Below, piece after piece: positions 43,749 to 53,100 of a stretch of DNA of 64,000 nt. Under the pieces are notes generated by a model. The model saw only the letters and a program-made list of their open reading frames with translations, was not told where the DNA came from and made no database searches. The position numbers were made by a program, and so were the translations under genes. The stretch is from Planctomycetaceae bacterium (lineage in GTDB: Bacteria; Planctomycetota; Planctomycetia; Pirellulales; Pirellulaceae). The DNA is taken from positions 1-64,000 of the forward strand of contig JACKHN010000027.1 in NCBI GenBank assembly GCA_020638975.1, written 5' to 3'. Position 1 is the stretch's first letter. Every line of letters starts with the position of its first letter.

Positions 43749-45182
43749 ATGAACGAGCAGCTTGCTCGTCGCCAGTTCCTCAAGCAACTCGCCGCTGCCT
43801 CAACCGCAGCGATGATGGCGAGCGAGCCTCGCTTGCTGCGGGCAGCGGAAGACGCCGCGATAACGCATCCCGAGCCGACCGCCGACGCTTGCATCTTAAT
43901 TTGGATGGCGGGCGGCATGGCAGCGCCCGACAACTTCGATCCCAAGCACTACGAACCCTTCCAGGTTGGCCTGCCAGTCGAGAAGGTCGTCAGTACTTTC
44001 CCGGCTATTGATACCGCAGTCGACAACATCAAGATCGCAGAAGGCTTGGAAGGCATCGCCTCGGTGATGGATCGCGCAACCTTAGTCCGGTCTCACGTCC
44101 TGCCCGATCTCGGACATATCTTGCACTCGCGTCACCAGTATCATTGGCACACCGGCTATGTCCCGCCTCAGACCGTGGCCTGCCCCCATATCGGCGCTTG
44201 GATCGCTCGCGTGCTGGGCCCGCGCAATCCGGTCATGCCCGCATTCATCAATATCGGCCAGCGATTGGAAGGCGTCGGCGAGAACGAAGAGATTAAAGCC
44301 TTCACGACCGCAGGCTTTTTCGGCAGCGAGTTCGGTCCTATGAATCTGCCCTATCCGGAAGAAGCCGCTGCCGCCGTGCGTCCTCCGAAAGGCATGGAGC
44401 CAGGTCGATTCGAGAATCGCTACAAGTTCTTTCGTAAACTCGTCGACAAATCGCCTCAACGAGACTACTTGTCCGATTATCATCAAGAATCGATGTTACG
44501 GTCGCTGGAGAACGCCTATCGCTTGTTAGGCTCGAAGGAACGGGCGGCCTTCGACATCTCGCTGGAGCCAAAGGAAAGCTACGAGAAGTACGACACAGGG
44601 CGCTTTGGTCAGGGATGTCTGCTCGCGCGACGGCTGGTCGAAAATGGCGCACGATTTGTCGAAGTCACCACCGAGTATATTCCCTTTATCCATTGGGACA
44701 CGCACAAAGATGGCCATACGACAGTCGACCGACTGCACAAAGAAATCGATCGCCCGATCACCCAGCTGATTTTAGACCTCGAAGCTCGCGGGCTGCTTGA
44801 TCGCACGCTGGTCGTCGTTGCCAGCGAGTTCAGCCGCGACATGATCTTGGAGGGCGTGCCGGGCTCAAACGCCCAGGATCAAGCAACGTTCAAAGTCGAC
44901 ACGCTTCAAGAGATGACGCACTATGGTCTTCACCGCCATTTCACCGGTGGTTCGTCCGTGCTCATGTTCGGTGGCGGCACGAAGAAGGGATTCCTCTACG
45001 GCGAGACTGCACCGGAGCGTCCTTGCCTGGCGATCAAAGATCCCGTCAACGTCGATGACCTCCATGCCACGATGTTTACGGCGATGGGAATCAGTCCGCA
45101 AACGGCGTTCGACGTCGAGCGTCGTCCGTTTTATGCGACCGAAGATGGCAAAGGCCGATCGGTTTCGGCGCTGTTTGGGTAA
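43749..45182 (+). CDS. DUF1501 family protein with twin-arginine signal
   Basis: A 477-residue exported protein with an alkaline-phosphatase-like fold. The N-terminus MNEQLARRQFLKQLAAAST is a Tat signal (RRxFLK). Family features are ILIWMAGGMAAPDNFDPK, RSHVLPDLGHILHSRHQYHW, CLLARRLVENGARFVEVT, HWDTHKDGHTTVDRLHKEID and VVVASEFSRD, with the conserved Asp and His residues that would hold metals. These proteins are made with DUF1549/1553 proteins, as here. An alternative GTG start at 43734 adds five residues. Confidence 0.92.
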   Translation: MNEQLARRQFLKQLAAASTAAMMASEPRLLRAAEDAAITHPEPTADACILIWMAGGMAAPDNFDPKHYEPFQVGLPVEKVVSTFPAIDTAVDNIKIAEGLEGIASVMDRATLVRSHVLPDLGHILHSRHQYHWHTGYVPPQTVACPHIGAWIARVLGPRNPVMPAFINIGQRLEGVGENEEIKAFTTAGFFGSEFGPMNLPYPEEAAAAVRPPKGMEPGRFENRYKFFRKLVDKSPQRDYLSDYHQESMLRSLENAYRLLGSKERAAFDISLEPKESYEKYDTGRFGQGCLLARRLVENGARFVEVTTEYIPFIHWDTHKDGHTTVDRLHKEIDRPITQLILDLEARGLLDRTLVVVASEFSRDMILEGVPGSNAQDQATFKVDTLQEMTHYGLHRHFTGGSSVLMFGGGTKKGFLYGETAPERPCLAIKDPVNVDDLHATMFTAMGISPQTAFDVERRPFYATEDGKGRSVSALFG

Positions 45183-45395
45183 TCTACCAGCAACGATAGC
45201 ATCTGACTCCGCAATAATTCTGCACTTGCCTCGGTTTCGATTTTGGCAAAGAATCCACCTGCAAGCTGAGTTGGAACGATCTCCAACTGCATTCGCAGTT
45301 AACGGCATGATGCCGGACCCCAGCCTGCTCTTCGAGGCCTCACGCGCTCAACGCTACGGGCCACCTCTCCCGATGATGACAATGGAGGTCACACG

Positions 45396-46121
45396 ATGTT
45401 AGTTCTCTCACGAAAAGAACACGACAAGCTTGTCCTGCCCACATTGAATATCTCTGTCGAAGTCGTGCGGATTCAAGGGAACACCGTGCGACTGGGCATC
45501 GAGGCTCCGTCCGATGTTCCCATCTTGCGGCACGAGATCGCCGACTTGAAGAGCATCGAGTTCGCGCCCGACGAAACGACATCGAAGCAACAAGTCGCGA
45601 ACCTGGCGAAAGCGATTCGCACGCGCACCGATTCGTGTGCCAACGCTCTCAACCTGCTGCACGAACACCTGGAAGGCAACATCGCGGCTCAGAGTTTAAT
45701 TGTGGATGTCTTCAATGAACTTCAAGCATTAGAGCGAGATTCGAAGTCCGCGTTGGACGAGTCTGCTGATTCGCCGCGAGTGCCCCATGCTTTGTTGATC
45801 GATCGAGATGCGAACGAAGGGCAACTTCTGGCCAGCTACTTGCGGCTAAATGGGTTCGAAGTGACGACGGCAGAAGGTCGAGACGATGCTTTAGATTTTC
45901 TCTCCCTTCATTCCTGCCCCGACTTCGTGCTCCTCGACATCCTCAACTCACAGGATTCAAACTCCGAATTCCTGGCTCAATTGCGAGGCCAAACAGGATG
46001 TGAGAAGCTGAAGCTGTTTGCCTTCAGCGACGCCGAACCATCGGGAGTTGACCGCTGGTTCCCGCGCCCGATCGATGCGGAGCGATTGGTTCGCGAATTG
46101 GTTGCGGCGATTGCGGTGTGA
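45396..46121 (+). CDS. CsrA-receiver fusion protein
   Basis: A 241-residue protein with two known domains. Residues 1-53 are a full CsrA domain: MLVLSRKEHDKLVLPTLNIS, VVRIQGNTVRLGIEAPSDVP and ILRHEI with Arg45 in place of the RNA-contacting Arg44 of CsrA. A 75-residue, partly helical linker follows. Residues 131-241 form a receiver-like domain: HALLIDRDANEGQLL with the acidic pair Asp136/Asp138, the possible phosphoacceptor Asp181 in FVLLDILN, Ser211 in AFSDAE and Arg224-Pro225 where receivers carry Lys-Pro. It has a strong GGAGG at the ATG. The obvious inference is RNA binding controlled by phosphorylation or by protein contact. No histidine kinase lies beside it. Confidence 0.9.
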   Translation: MLVLSRKEHDKLVLPTLNISVEVVRIQGNTVRLGIEAPSDVPILRHEIADLKSIEFAPDETTSKQQVANLAKAIRTRTDSCANALNLLHEHLEGNIAAQSLIVDVFNELQALERDSKSALDESADSPRVPHALLIDRDANEGQLLASYLRLNGFEVTTAEGRDDALDFLSLHSCPDFVLLDILNSQDSNSEFLAQLRGQTGCEKLKLFAFSDAEPSGVDRWFPRPIDAERLVRELVAAIAV

Positions 46122-46216
46122 ATCGCGCGGAATACTGCTCACCGTTGCCCCGAGACGGCAGCGTTGGCACCCTTTCCGAATTGCGTCCTGCTTGGTAACT
46201 TACGGCCTGACTTCTT

Positions 46217-46289
<73 letters not shown>

Positions 46290-46638
46290 CTTCGTCAGAA
46301 GTCGCATTAGGTCGCAAGTCTTTGTCCTTACGGGGCTTGCGACCTTCTTCGTTCTTGGGGTCATTCTTGTCTATCCCACCGCTTGTGTGGCCATGGACCG
46401 CCCTACTGTTGCGCTTTCGCCACTCGCCGAGTCAAGCAAGCGATAAGAGGCTTACAGATAGTCGATGGATCGAGAGATTCACGTTTCGACTTGTCCAATG
46501 TTCCCAACATCCAAAGCAGAGTGGGCGTCCCAGAGTCCCTTTGCAGTTCGCTCTGCCTCTGCTCCAACGAAATGATTGATCGTTGTATTGATCGATTCGT
46601 GTCGCACTAACTCCAGAAGCTTGGGCTGCGGAACGCGT
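46290..46638. other. Intergenic after tRNA-Lys, with a terminator
   Basis: No gene is accepted in these 349 bases; only short antisense frames occur. A hairpin at 46309-46345 terminates the tRNA transcript. Confidence 0.5.
46309..46350 (+). terminator. Possible terminator downstream of tRNA-Lys
   Basis: AGGTCGCAAG (46309-46318) and CTTGCGACCT (46336-46345) are perfect complements around a 17-base loop and are followed by TCTTCGTTCTT. The T run is not continuous, so it is a weak intrinsic terminator at best. Confidence 0.5.
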
Positions 46639-47064
46639 TTACTGGATTCTCGCTACGAAATCGTGTTCGCGAACGAAAACCGCATCGTGTACAAGTTCGA
46701 TCATCAGTTCCGTGCCGCTAACGCGGAAAAGGTCGAACAACTCGACGAACTGTAGTTTGCCGCAGCGTCCTTTGAGATCAATTGCCACAAGACTTCCGGC
46801 GCGGTCGTAGAGATTTCCATCCACTTGCCATGCTTCCGCGTCTTCCGCAGATGAAACCCAGACGAACGAGCCATCGGGTTCGAGGAACATTCGCGGCAGC
46901 CGCTCCAACATGGCTGCCGCCTCCTCAAAGCTTACTCCCAGCGGCGTCGCTTGAAGTGTGGCAGGCACCTGCAAGGTGTTCACTTCGATGTCGGCAAGGG
47001 TTACTGTTCGAGTCGACAGTTCCGTGTTCGGGAGTGCTCTGATAACAATATGGAAAGCCTGCAT
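46639..47064 (-). CDS. Conserved-looking protein of unknown function, 141 residues
   Basis: A cytoplasmic protein starting MQAFHIVIRALPNTELSTRT. It has a mixed alpha/beta appearance with a segment FEEAAAMLERLPRMFLEPDG, then FVWVSSAEDAEAWQVDGNLYD, and ends in an acidic, hydrophobic part around MIELVHDAVFVREHDFV. I do not recognise a family. The ATG at 47064 is preferred because it lies outside cutA; the longer frame starting at 47127 would overlap the 3' end of that gene. The gap to cutA is 26 bases and the genes are co-oriented. Confidence 0.65.
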   Translation of the reverse strand: MQAFHIVIRALPNTELSTRTVTLADIEVNTLQVPATLQATPLGVSFEEAAAMLERLPRMFLEPDGSFVWVSSAEDAEAWQVDGNLYDRAGSLVAIDLKGRCGKLQFVELFDLFRVSGTELMIELVHDAVFVREHDFVARIQ

Positions 47065-47090
47065 GCCATTTTTCCGTGATGGTCTTGCGA

Positions 47091-47420
47091 CTAACGGGCC
47101 GCTGACTTCACCGCAGCTTCCACCCACTCGCGATAGCCTACGCTCGACGCGGTGATTGGGATGGCCATAATTTCTGGCTGGTCATAGGAATGCAGACTGC
47201 AAATCGCTTGCTCGACTTCGGAGAACAGATCTTCGCGAGTCTTGATCGCGCAGACCCACTCCTGTGATGTCTCGATCTGACCTTTCCAGCGATAGGTGCT
47301 TTCGATCGGCCCGGTGACTTGGACGCAGGCGGCAAGTCGTTGAGCAACAAGCGACGCGGCGATTCGTTCGGCGTCGGCTTGATCGGCGACAGTAGTGGTA
47401 ACTTGGATGATGCCTGTCAT
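47091..47420 (-). CDS. cutA: CutA1-family divalent-cation tolerance protein
   Basis: A 109-residue trimeric ferredoxin-like protein. IIQVTTTVADQADAERIAAS, LVAQRLAACVQVTGPIESTYRWKGQI (the conserved AACVN-like region with Cys, then YxWxG) and EWVCAIKTREDLFSEVEQAI followed by SYDQPEIMAIPI are the family signature. Its role in copper tolerance is uncertain in most bacteria. It lies 3 bases downstream of the alpha/beta hydrolase gene. Confidence 0.93.
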   Translation of the reverse strand: MTGIIQVTTTVADQADAERIAASLVAQRLAACVQVTGPIESTYRWKGQIETSQEWVCAIKTREDLFSEVEQAICSLHSYDQPEIMAIPITASSVGYREWVEAAVKSAAR

Positions 47421-47423
47421 GAG

Positions 47424-48464
47424 TTATCCAATCAAATGGTAGAAGCGACGAGCGACTTCCTCTGCATGAAACAATAACCAATCTTGGCGAGTGTAAACAG
47501 CATGGCCCGCGACATGTTGCCCGACGTGTCCCGTAGGTAAACCATAGTCGACAAGCAAATTCGTCCCCTCGGCGTGTGTCCGAGTTCCCAGTTTTAATCG
47601 CTCCAAGAGCTTGCGTTTGCGGATTCCAGGTTGCAAGAGGTGCCCTAATCGCACGTCGGCCAACGTGGCTCGCCACGCCCAGGCTCCTGGGGCAAAATTG
47701 GTTCCTGCAATGCCAAACTGTTGGATGTAATCGCCGTATTGCGCAGTCAACACCTCTTCGGCGTCGTGTGGAAACTTTGCCACCATCGGATCTCTGCCCG
47801 GGACGGGCCGATGGTGGATGAAGTGCAATAGCTTGCCGTATCCGTTGGTCTCCCATCCATAGCGGATGGGCGTGCCAAACGTCACCAAGTCGAGACGAAT
47901 CGCGAGGTCTGCGAGATCCTCGTTTTCAAGCAGCTGTTGCACTGCCATCCATTCCGGCAGATCGACGTGTTCGAACCCGGGCCAACGATAGTACGATCGA
48001 CAGGCATGAAAAAAACGTTGCCGGAGCTCGGCATTGGTGCCGAGCAAGTTCGTTAACAGCGCCAACACGTTCCCACCGTGACTGTGCCCCCAGATGAGAA
48101 TTCGACCAGCCTTGGCCGCAACGTCGCCTTTCAGCGCGGCGATCAGACGGACTGCACCATCTGCTCGACCGATGTGGTTATTCTCGCTAGACCAATTGAA
48201 CAGGCGGACGGGAATCGTTGGTTTGCGGTCAATGCTGATCGCGGCCTCGAATTCGCGAGCGAACTCGGGTGTATAGTTGCCCGCGTCCTTGGCCAATGCA
48301 TCGAGCAACTGCTTTTGCAGGCGTCGTAGAGGTTCCGCCGCGGCTGACGAAACGCGAGCTACCTCGCGAAATAGGCCTAACGCATCCGCACCGACGAACG
48401 ACCCATGAATCAGATAGATCGCTCGCACATCACCCGAGCGATAGGCCCGACCCACCGCTTGCAT
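47424..48464 (-). CDS. Alpha/beta hydrolase-fold protein
   Basis: A 346-residue protein starting MQAVGRAYRSGDVRAIYLIHGSFVG, with the oxyanion HG and the nucleophile elbow ILIWGHSHGGNVLAL (GxSxG). Later RLDLVTFGTPIRYG with the acid region and the His in VGQHVAGHAVYT are consistent with a lipase or esterase. The ATG at 48464 is chosen because the fold begins here and it avoids any overlap with the metallophosphoesterase gene (stop at 48481). Starts at 48584, 48602 or 48761 would add N-terminal residues encoded on top of that gene. The two genes probably form a pair with cutA. Confidence 0.75.
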   Translation of the reverse strand: MQAVGRAYRSGDVRAIYLIHGSFVGADALGLFREVARVSSAAAEPLRRLQKQLLDALAKDAGNYTPEFAREFEAAISIDRKPTIPVRLFNWSSENNHIGRADGAVRLIAALKGDVAAKAGRILIWGHSHGGNVLALLTNLLGTNAELRQRFFHACRSYYRWPGFEHVDLPEWMAVQQLLENEDLADLAIRLDLVTFGTPIRYGWETNGYGKLLHFIHHRPVPGRDPMVAKFPHDAEEVLTAQYGDYIQQFGIAGTNFAPGAWAWRATLADVRLGHLLQPGIRKRKLLERLKLGTRTHAEGTNLLVDYGLPTGHVGQHVAGHAVYTRQDWLLFHAEEVARRFYHLIG

Positions 48465-48480
48465 CCGCTCGCGATATTGT

Positions 48481-49974
48481 TCAGTAGATCTCGCGGGAGG
48501 AAGATCGGGTCGGAGCAGATGAGCGTCGGAAGTGGGGCGCTCGGACTGGTAACTTTGATGCCGAAAGCGGTTGTTGTGAGGCATGTGGCGTTCGCCCAGC
48601 ATCAACACGATGCGTCGCCGAGTCGCCGACCGTCGCCAACGTCCCCGTCCAAGTCTCGAACGGGCGTCCACCGCGTTCGTCGCTGTGGAAGAAGGATAAG
48701 ATCGACAGCGACTCGGTTGGAATGAACTCGTGTTCGCTCGTTGTCCAGCGTGTTTGATCAAGAACGCGTCGCCACGTTCCTGAATTGAAATACATTTGAT
48801 TCAAAACATAGCCGTCGGCATAGCTTGCGTCTAGCGGAACGGCTTCCGCGTGATGGGTATGCCCATAGATGATGTTGCGGGCGCGACGATTGCGGAAGTC
48901 CTGTTCGGCCAACGCGTGCTGAAAGTACGATTCGCCTTCACAACCTCGGAGACTGTGCAACCAAGTTGTGACCTTGCCCGCCCAACCCAGCGACAATCGT
49001 TTGCTGAACTTCAGGGCTCGTTCCAGACCATCGACGATATCGAACGGGCTCCACGAATCCTGATCCTGGACTAGCGACAGTTGCAAGAACTCATCTGCCA
49101 GTCGGTCCCATGTACGCTTGATCTCTTTGCGAAGTGCGGGCTTGACATTGGATCGCTCGAGCAATCCCTCGATCCAAACCGGAGCGAGCAGGATCGGGCG
49201 AATGTGGTCCAATTCACGAAGCCCCTGTAAAACAGGCTTCGGCAGATCGGCTCCAAGTTGTTGCTCAACTGCGATTGTAAAGCGAGTCAACAATTCGATG
49301 ACGATGGCATCGCCTAAGCTCGCGTTATCACGATCCTCACTAAAATTGATCGGATCAAAGATGTCACCATGGCGGGCGAAGACGCGATGCTTACGCATCG
49401 TGGCAAGCAACTCGTCGGATTCGTAGGGATCGTGTGGGAACGGCGCATTGTAGATATTGGCCAGTCCCAAGTGGTGTGTCACCTTTTGCCGAATCGTGTC
49501 GAATCGGGCTCCTGGTAAATGCAGCATCCAGTCGTGGTTGCCGACCATGTAAACAGTCCGTACCGCAACGGGGAGTCCTTCCGCGTCGTAGGCTGGTTGG
49601 CCGCTCTCGGTCGCGGGAGGAATTCGGATCGCACTGTCCGTCGAAATCGCGCGAAGCACTTCGCAGGCCTCGCTGTTTCGAAACAAGATGTTGTCGACAA
49701 TCGTGGCCACGGTTTCGGCGAGTGCCGGCGAGTCGGGATCGCTCCAGGGTCGAGCCTCACCTGACGCCCACTGCGTCGTGCCGGTCAGATCCAACACATC
49801 GCCCAACAAGAGCAAATCAAGTCGCTCGATTGGTCGGTAACTTCCATCTGCCCGCCATGACGCACGAACGGCTGTCTCATGTAATCGCTCGGCGAATACT
49901 TGAAATGCCCCAGGGTCCAATGGCGAGCCGGTTGTCTTATCGTTCAGATGCAGGTCGCTAACGATGACTAGCAT
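48481..49974 (-). CDS. Metallophosphoesterase (calcineurin-like)
   Basis: A 497-residue metal-dependent phosphoesterase. The four-block signature is complete: VIVSDLHLND (Asp/His), LLLLGDVLDLTG (Asp), MVGNHDWML (Asn-His-Asp) and IIYGHTHHAEAVPL (His-x-His). An internal helical insertion separates the last two blocks, from about residue 160 to 340. The last 50 residues are basic and compositionally unlike the fold, so the protein may extend slightly beyond the true domain end. The substrate is unknown; UDP-diacylglucosamine and nucleotide phosphoesterases share the motif. It precedes an alpha/beta hydrolase gene. Confidence 0.86.
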   Translation of the reverse strand: MLVIVSDLHLNDKTTGSPLDPGAFQVFAERLHETAVRASWRADGSYRPIERLDLLLLGDVLDLTGTTQWASGEARPWSDPDSPALAETVATIVDNILFRNSEACEVLRAISTDSAIRIPPATESGQPAYDAEGLPVAVRTVYMVGNHDWMLHLPGARFDTIRQKVTHHLGLANIYNAPFPHDPYESDELLATMRKHRVFARHGDIFDPINFSEDRDNASLGDAIVIELLTRFTIAVEQQLGADLPKPVLQGLRELDHIRPILLAPVWIEGLLERSNVKPALRKEIKRTWDRLADEFLQLSLVQDQDSWSPFDIVDGLERALKFSKRLSLGWAGKVTTWLHSLRGCEGESYFQHALAEQDFRNRRARNIIYGHTHHAEAVPLDASYADGYVLNQMYFNSGTWRRVLDQTRWTTSEHEFIPTESLSILSFFHSDERGGRPFETWTGTLATVGDSATHRVDAGRTPHASQQPLSASKLPVRAPHFRRSSAPTRSSSREIY

Positions 49975-50123
49975 TGCAACTTATCCTTGTCGCGCAATAG
50001 GTTCCGGCTAAGCGCTAGAGATCTAGCGCCGTCTTGGTTATCGGCTCCCACGTATGAGGAACATAAGGATCATTCCGTAAACGACGAACGAAGCTATTGT
50101 GCCGCTAGCACTCCGCACCATAG

Positions 50124-53100
50124 CTACTTTGGAATCGACCGCAACGTGTAGTGCGCTTCGGCGGGGAAGAACTCGCCCGTTTCAGGTGCCAGATTCTTCA
50201 AATGCAGTTCGTAGACGTAGCCTACGCGTAAATCCCCAAGTCGAATTTCAACCCGCCTCGCATCTTCCGCAACCTGCACTTCCGTAACTTGTTCCTGCCG
50301 ACGATCCTGATCTTCGCCACCGTAAGCGGGCGTCGATGTGCGAGTGTATGAGGAAACCGCATAGTTATCCGGTTTCGACGCCTTGCTGCGATCAACCGGT
50401 TCGGTGAACTCCACGATGAACCCACCAGAGGTCGCGCGAACCTCGGCGATGCCGCACGGGAGTTGATCCAGCTTCGGTCGTAACCGAACGATCTCGCCGA
50501 TGTTGTTCGAGCCACCCCAACCGCTGTCGCGAATTCCACCGACATAGAGATCGCCCTGTGGCGAAACGGCACACACCAATGGTCCCAGCAACGGAGGTCC
50601 GCTGCGGGGCGCGTCGTAACTAAACGGATAGGCCGCGCCCTGATACTCGCCGCCAACCATTTGGAGACTCATGCGAATGAGCCGACGTGTATCGTACTCG
50701 CAGCCGATAAGATGCCCTTCGAATGGTCCGAAGCTGGTATTGGACGATTCGGGTGATTCGAGAAAGCAGATCCCGTTTACACTCCGCGTCCAAGGGTGCG
50801 GGATGTCAATGGCGGGAGACGTCAGCGGCGGTTTGAAGCCCGGCTTGCGATCAATCGCGTTGATGAATCCGAAGCGTTTGCCCGGCACAATATGATTGAG
50901 TTCGTTGAACGGGTTGTAGTTCCCCTGGTTATCAGTGACGAACATCTCGCCTGCCTTGTTCCGAGCGATCCCCATTGGAAAGCGATGCCCCGCTGTTAGC
51001 TCTTCGATGGCGAACCGACTCGGGTCGCTGGCTGTCGGTTCGCGCGGTGACAACTTAAGAACCGAACCCTTATAACGCGCAGCCGCTGCGCTTCGTTGAT
51101 CTTGCTGGCAGGGGAGTGCCACATAGTAATTGCCTTCGCGATCGCGAGGCAGTCCAACGGCCCAATCGTGATAGTCCGTGGTATGGCCCCATCCGGAAGC
51201 GATCGTCACCATTCGATCTCGTTGGACTCGGAGCAGGCCGTACTTGTTGACCACATCGACATAGTCATCGTAGGCGGCGATGCCGTAGGGAGCCGCGAGT
51301 TCGTCGGAGATGGTAACCGCCTCGTCTTCCAAACCATCGTTGTCGGTGTCGCGCAGGTTCCAAATTCGGCCCTTCAGCGATGCCACCACCAACTCGCCAG
51401 ATGGCCGCCAGTCCATCGCCGTCGGCATGAACTCGCTGCTGATGGGCAGTCGAATCGCCTCGAACCCGGGAACTACGTCCAAGGTCAATGGTGGCGGTGC
51501 CGGTGCCGTTGGCGCAACCGTCGGAAACACATCGATGGGGACCAAAGGACGATAAGAAATGGCGATCGATGCAATACCGTTGCCATCCGCGGGTACCGTT
51601 ACGCTGAAATCATCGGCAATTGCTTGCGGCGGCAGCACCACCAACGATCCGAATCGTGTCGTGATCTGATTCGCTTCGATCGTCGCATTTAACGACTCGC
51701 TCGACGCAAGCAGTTGGAGCTTCACCGATGCGGATTTCGGCAAGCCGACGACTTCGATCTTTCTGGTTGCCGCACCGCTCTCGTACGATTCGACGTTAAA
51801 CGTTTGCGTCACGGCGAGCATCGTCTTCGGCGGATCATCAAACTTCAATCGATATCGAAACCCAAGTCCACGATCGTCTGTATGAAACGCTTCGTCGAAC
51901 TCGGTCACAAACTGACCAACCGTCTCTGGCGCGAATGCGTGACTGCCCTCGATCATCGAGAGCTCGGAGGCATCCATTTCTGTCTTCAAAAGCGGTGTTC
52001 CGGCAGTCGTCCAAAACCACGTTTTTCCCTCGGTTCGTTCCTGGGCGATGTCTCCAACCGACCACTGCACCAACGCTGCTGTTTCGAGATCAAACAGAAA
52101 GCTAGTTCGATTCGGCAAACCGACGAGCAGCGGCTTGAGGTAAGTTTGCTCGCCGTTTCGAACGACATCCGTGATCACGACAGCTCGCTCTTCGCGATCC
52201 GCGAAACCGGAGTGCCGAACGGTGCGAACTGGATCAGGCAGCGGCGGTTCGAAGCCGGGAGTATTCAGCACGTCCCAGACGGCAGCGAGTTGTGCGTCGA
52301 GATTATTGTCTAAGATGCCGCTGACCGCGACTTGCACGGAAGGCATTTCCATCCGAGGAATCACTCGCAGCGGGTTTCGCACAAACCGCTCGAACCATTC
52401 GCGGCGAATCCGCTTGGCCAGCAGCGTCAATTGCGGGCCGCGTGCGTTTAGCGGTGCCTTCGTCGGTTCGACACTGCCAAGTTGATGACAGCTCGTACAA
52501 CCGAACCCATCGGTCGTTACGAGTCGGCTCCCGACGGTGTGCAAGGTGAGCGGATCGGTCGTCGGTGGCGGTTGCTGATCGGTTCGTGGTGGCAAGCGAT
52601 CAGATTGTACGAAGTAATCAACGAGCGACTTGAGTTGCTCTTCGGACAAATTGAATTTCGGCATCCGTACGTGAAGATAATCGCGATGGACGGACTTGCG
52701 TTCAATCGCGTCACGAATCGACTGTTCATACAACTTGTCACCCACGCTGATCAGCGGAGGCGGAGTCATGGCCGGTAACAATTCAGCAACTTCAGGATGC
52801 GATTCGGCGACCGCGGGCAGTTTGGCTGCCAGACCTGGCGAATCATCACGCAGGTGACAGGCCAGACAATTCTGCTCGGTAAGTAACTGGCGAGCATTAG
52901 CCCGAGGTACGGTGTTCGGATGCTTTCGTGCTTCGTCGATGAATCTAGCGACCGCAATTTGGTCGTCTTCGGTCAAGCCGTAGCCTGGCCGTTTTCCATT
53001 TGGCTTTCCGGCACAACTGTTCTCCCAACGAATCGCCTCGGCAAAAGCCCGTGGTGCCTGTCGCTTCTCCGGCATAGCGGCCTCGTGGCAGGCGGCACAT

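Noticed and set aside
48465..48761. N-terminal extension of the alpha/beta hydrolase
   Set aside because: The region encodes the end of the phosphoesterase, and the fold of the hydrolase begins after 48464.
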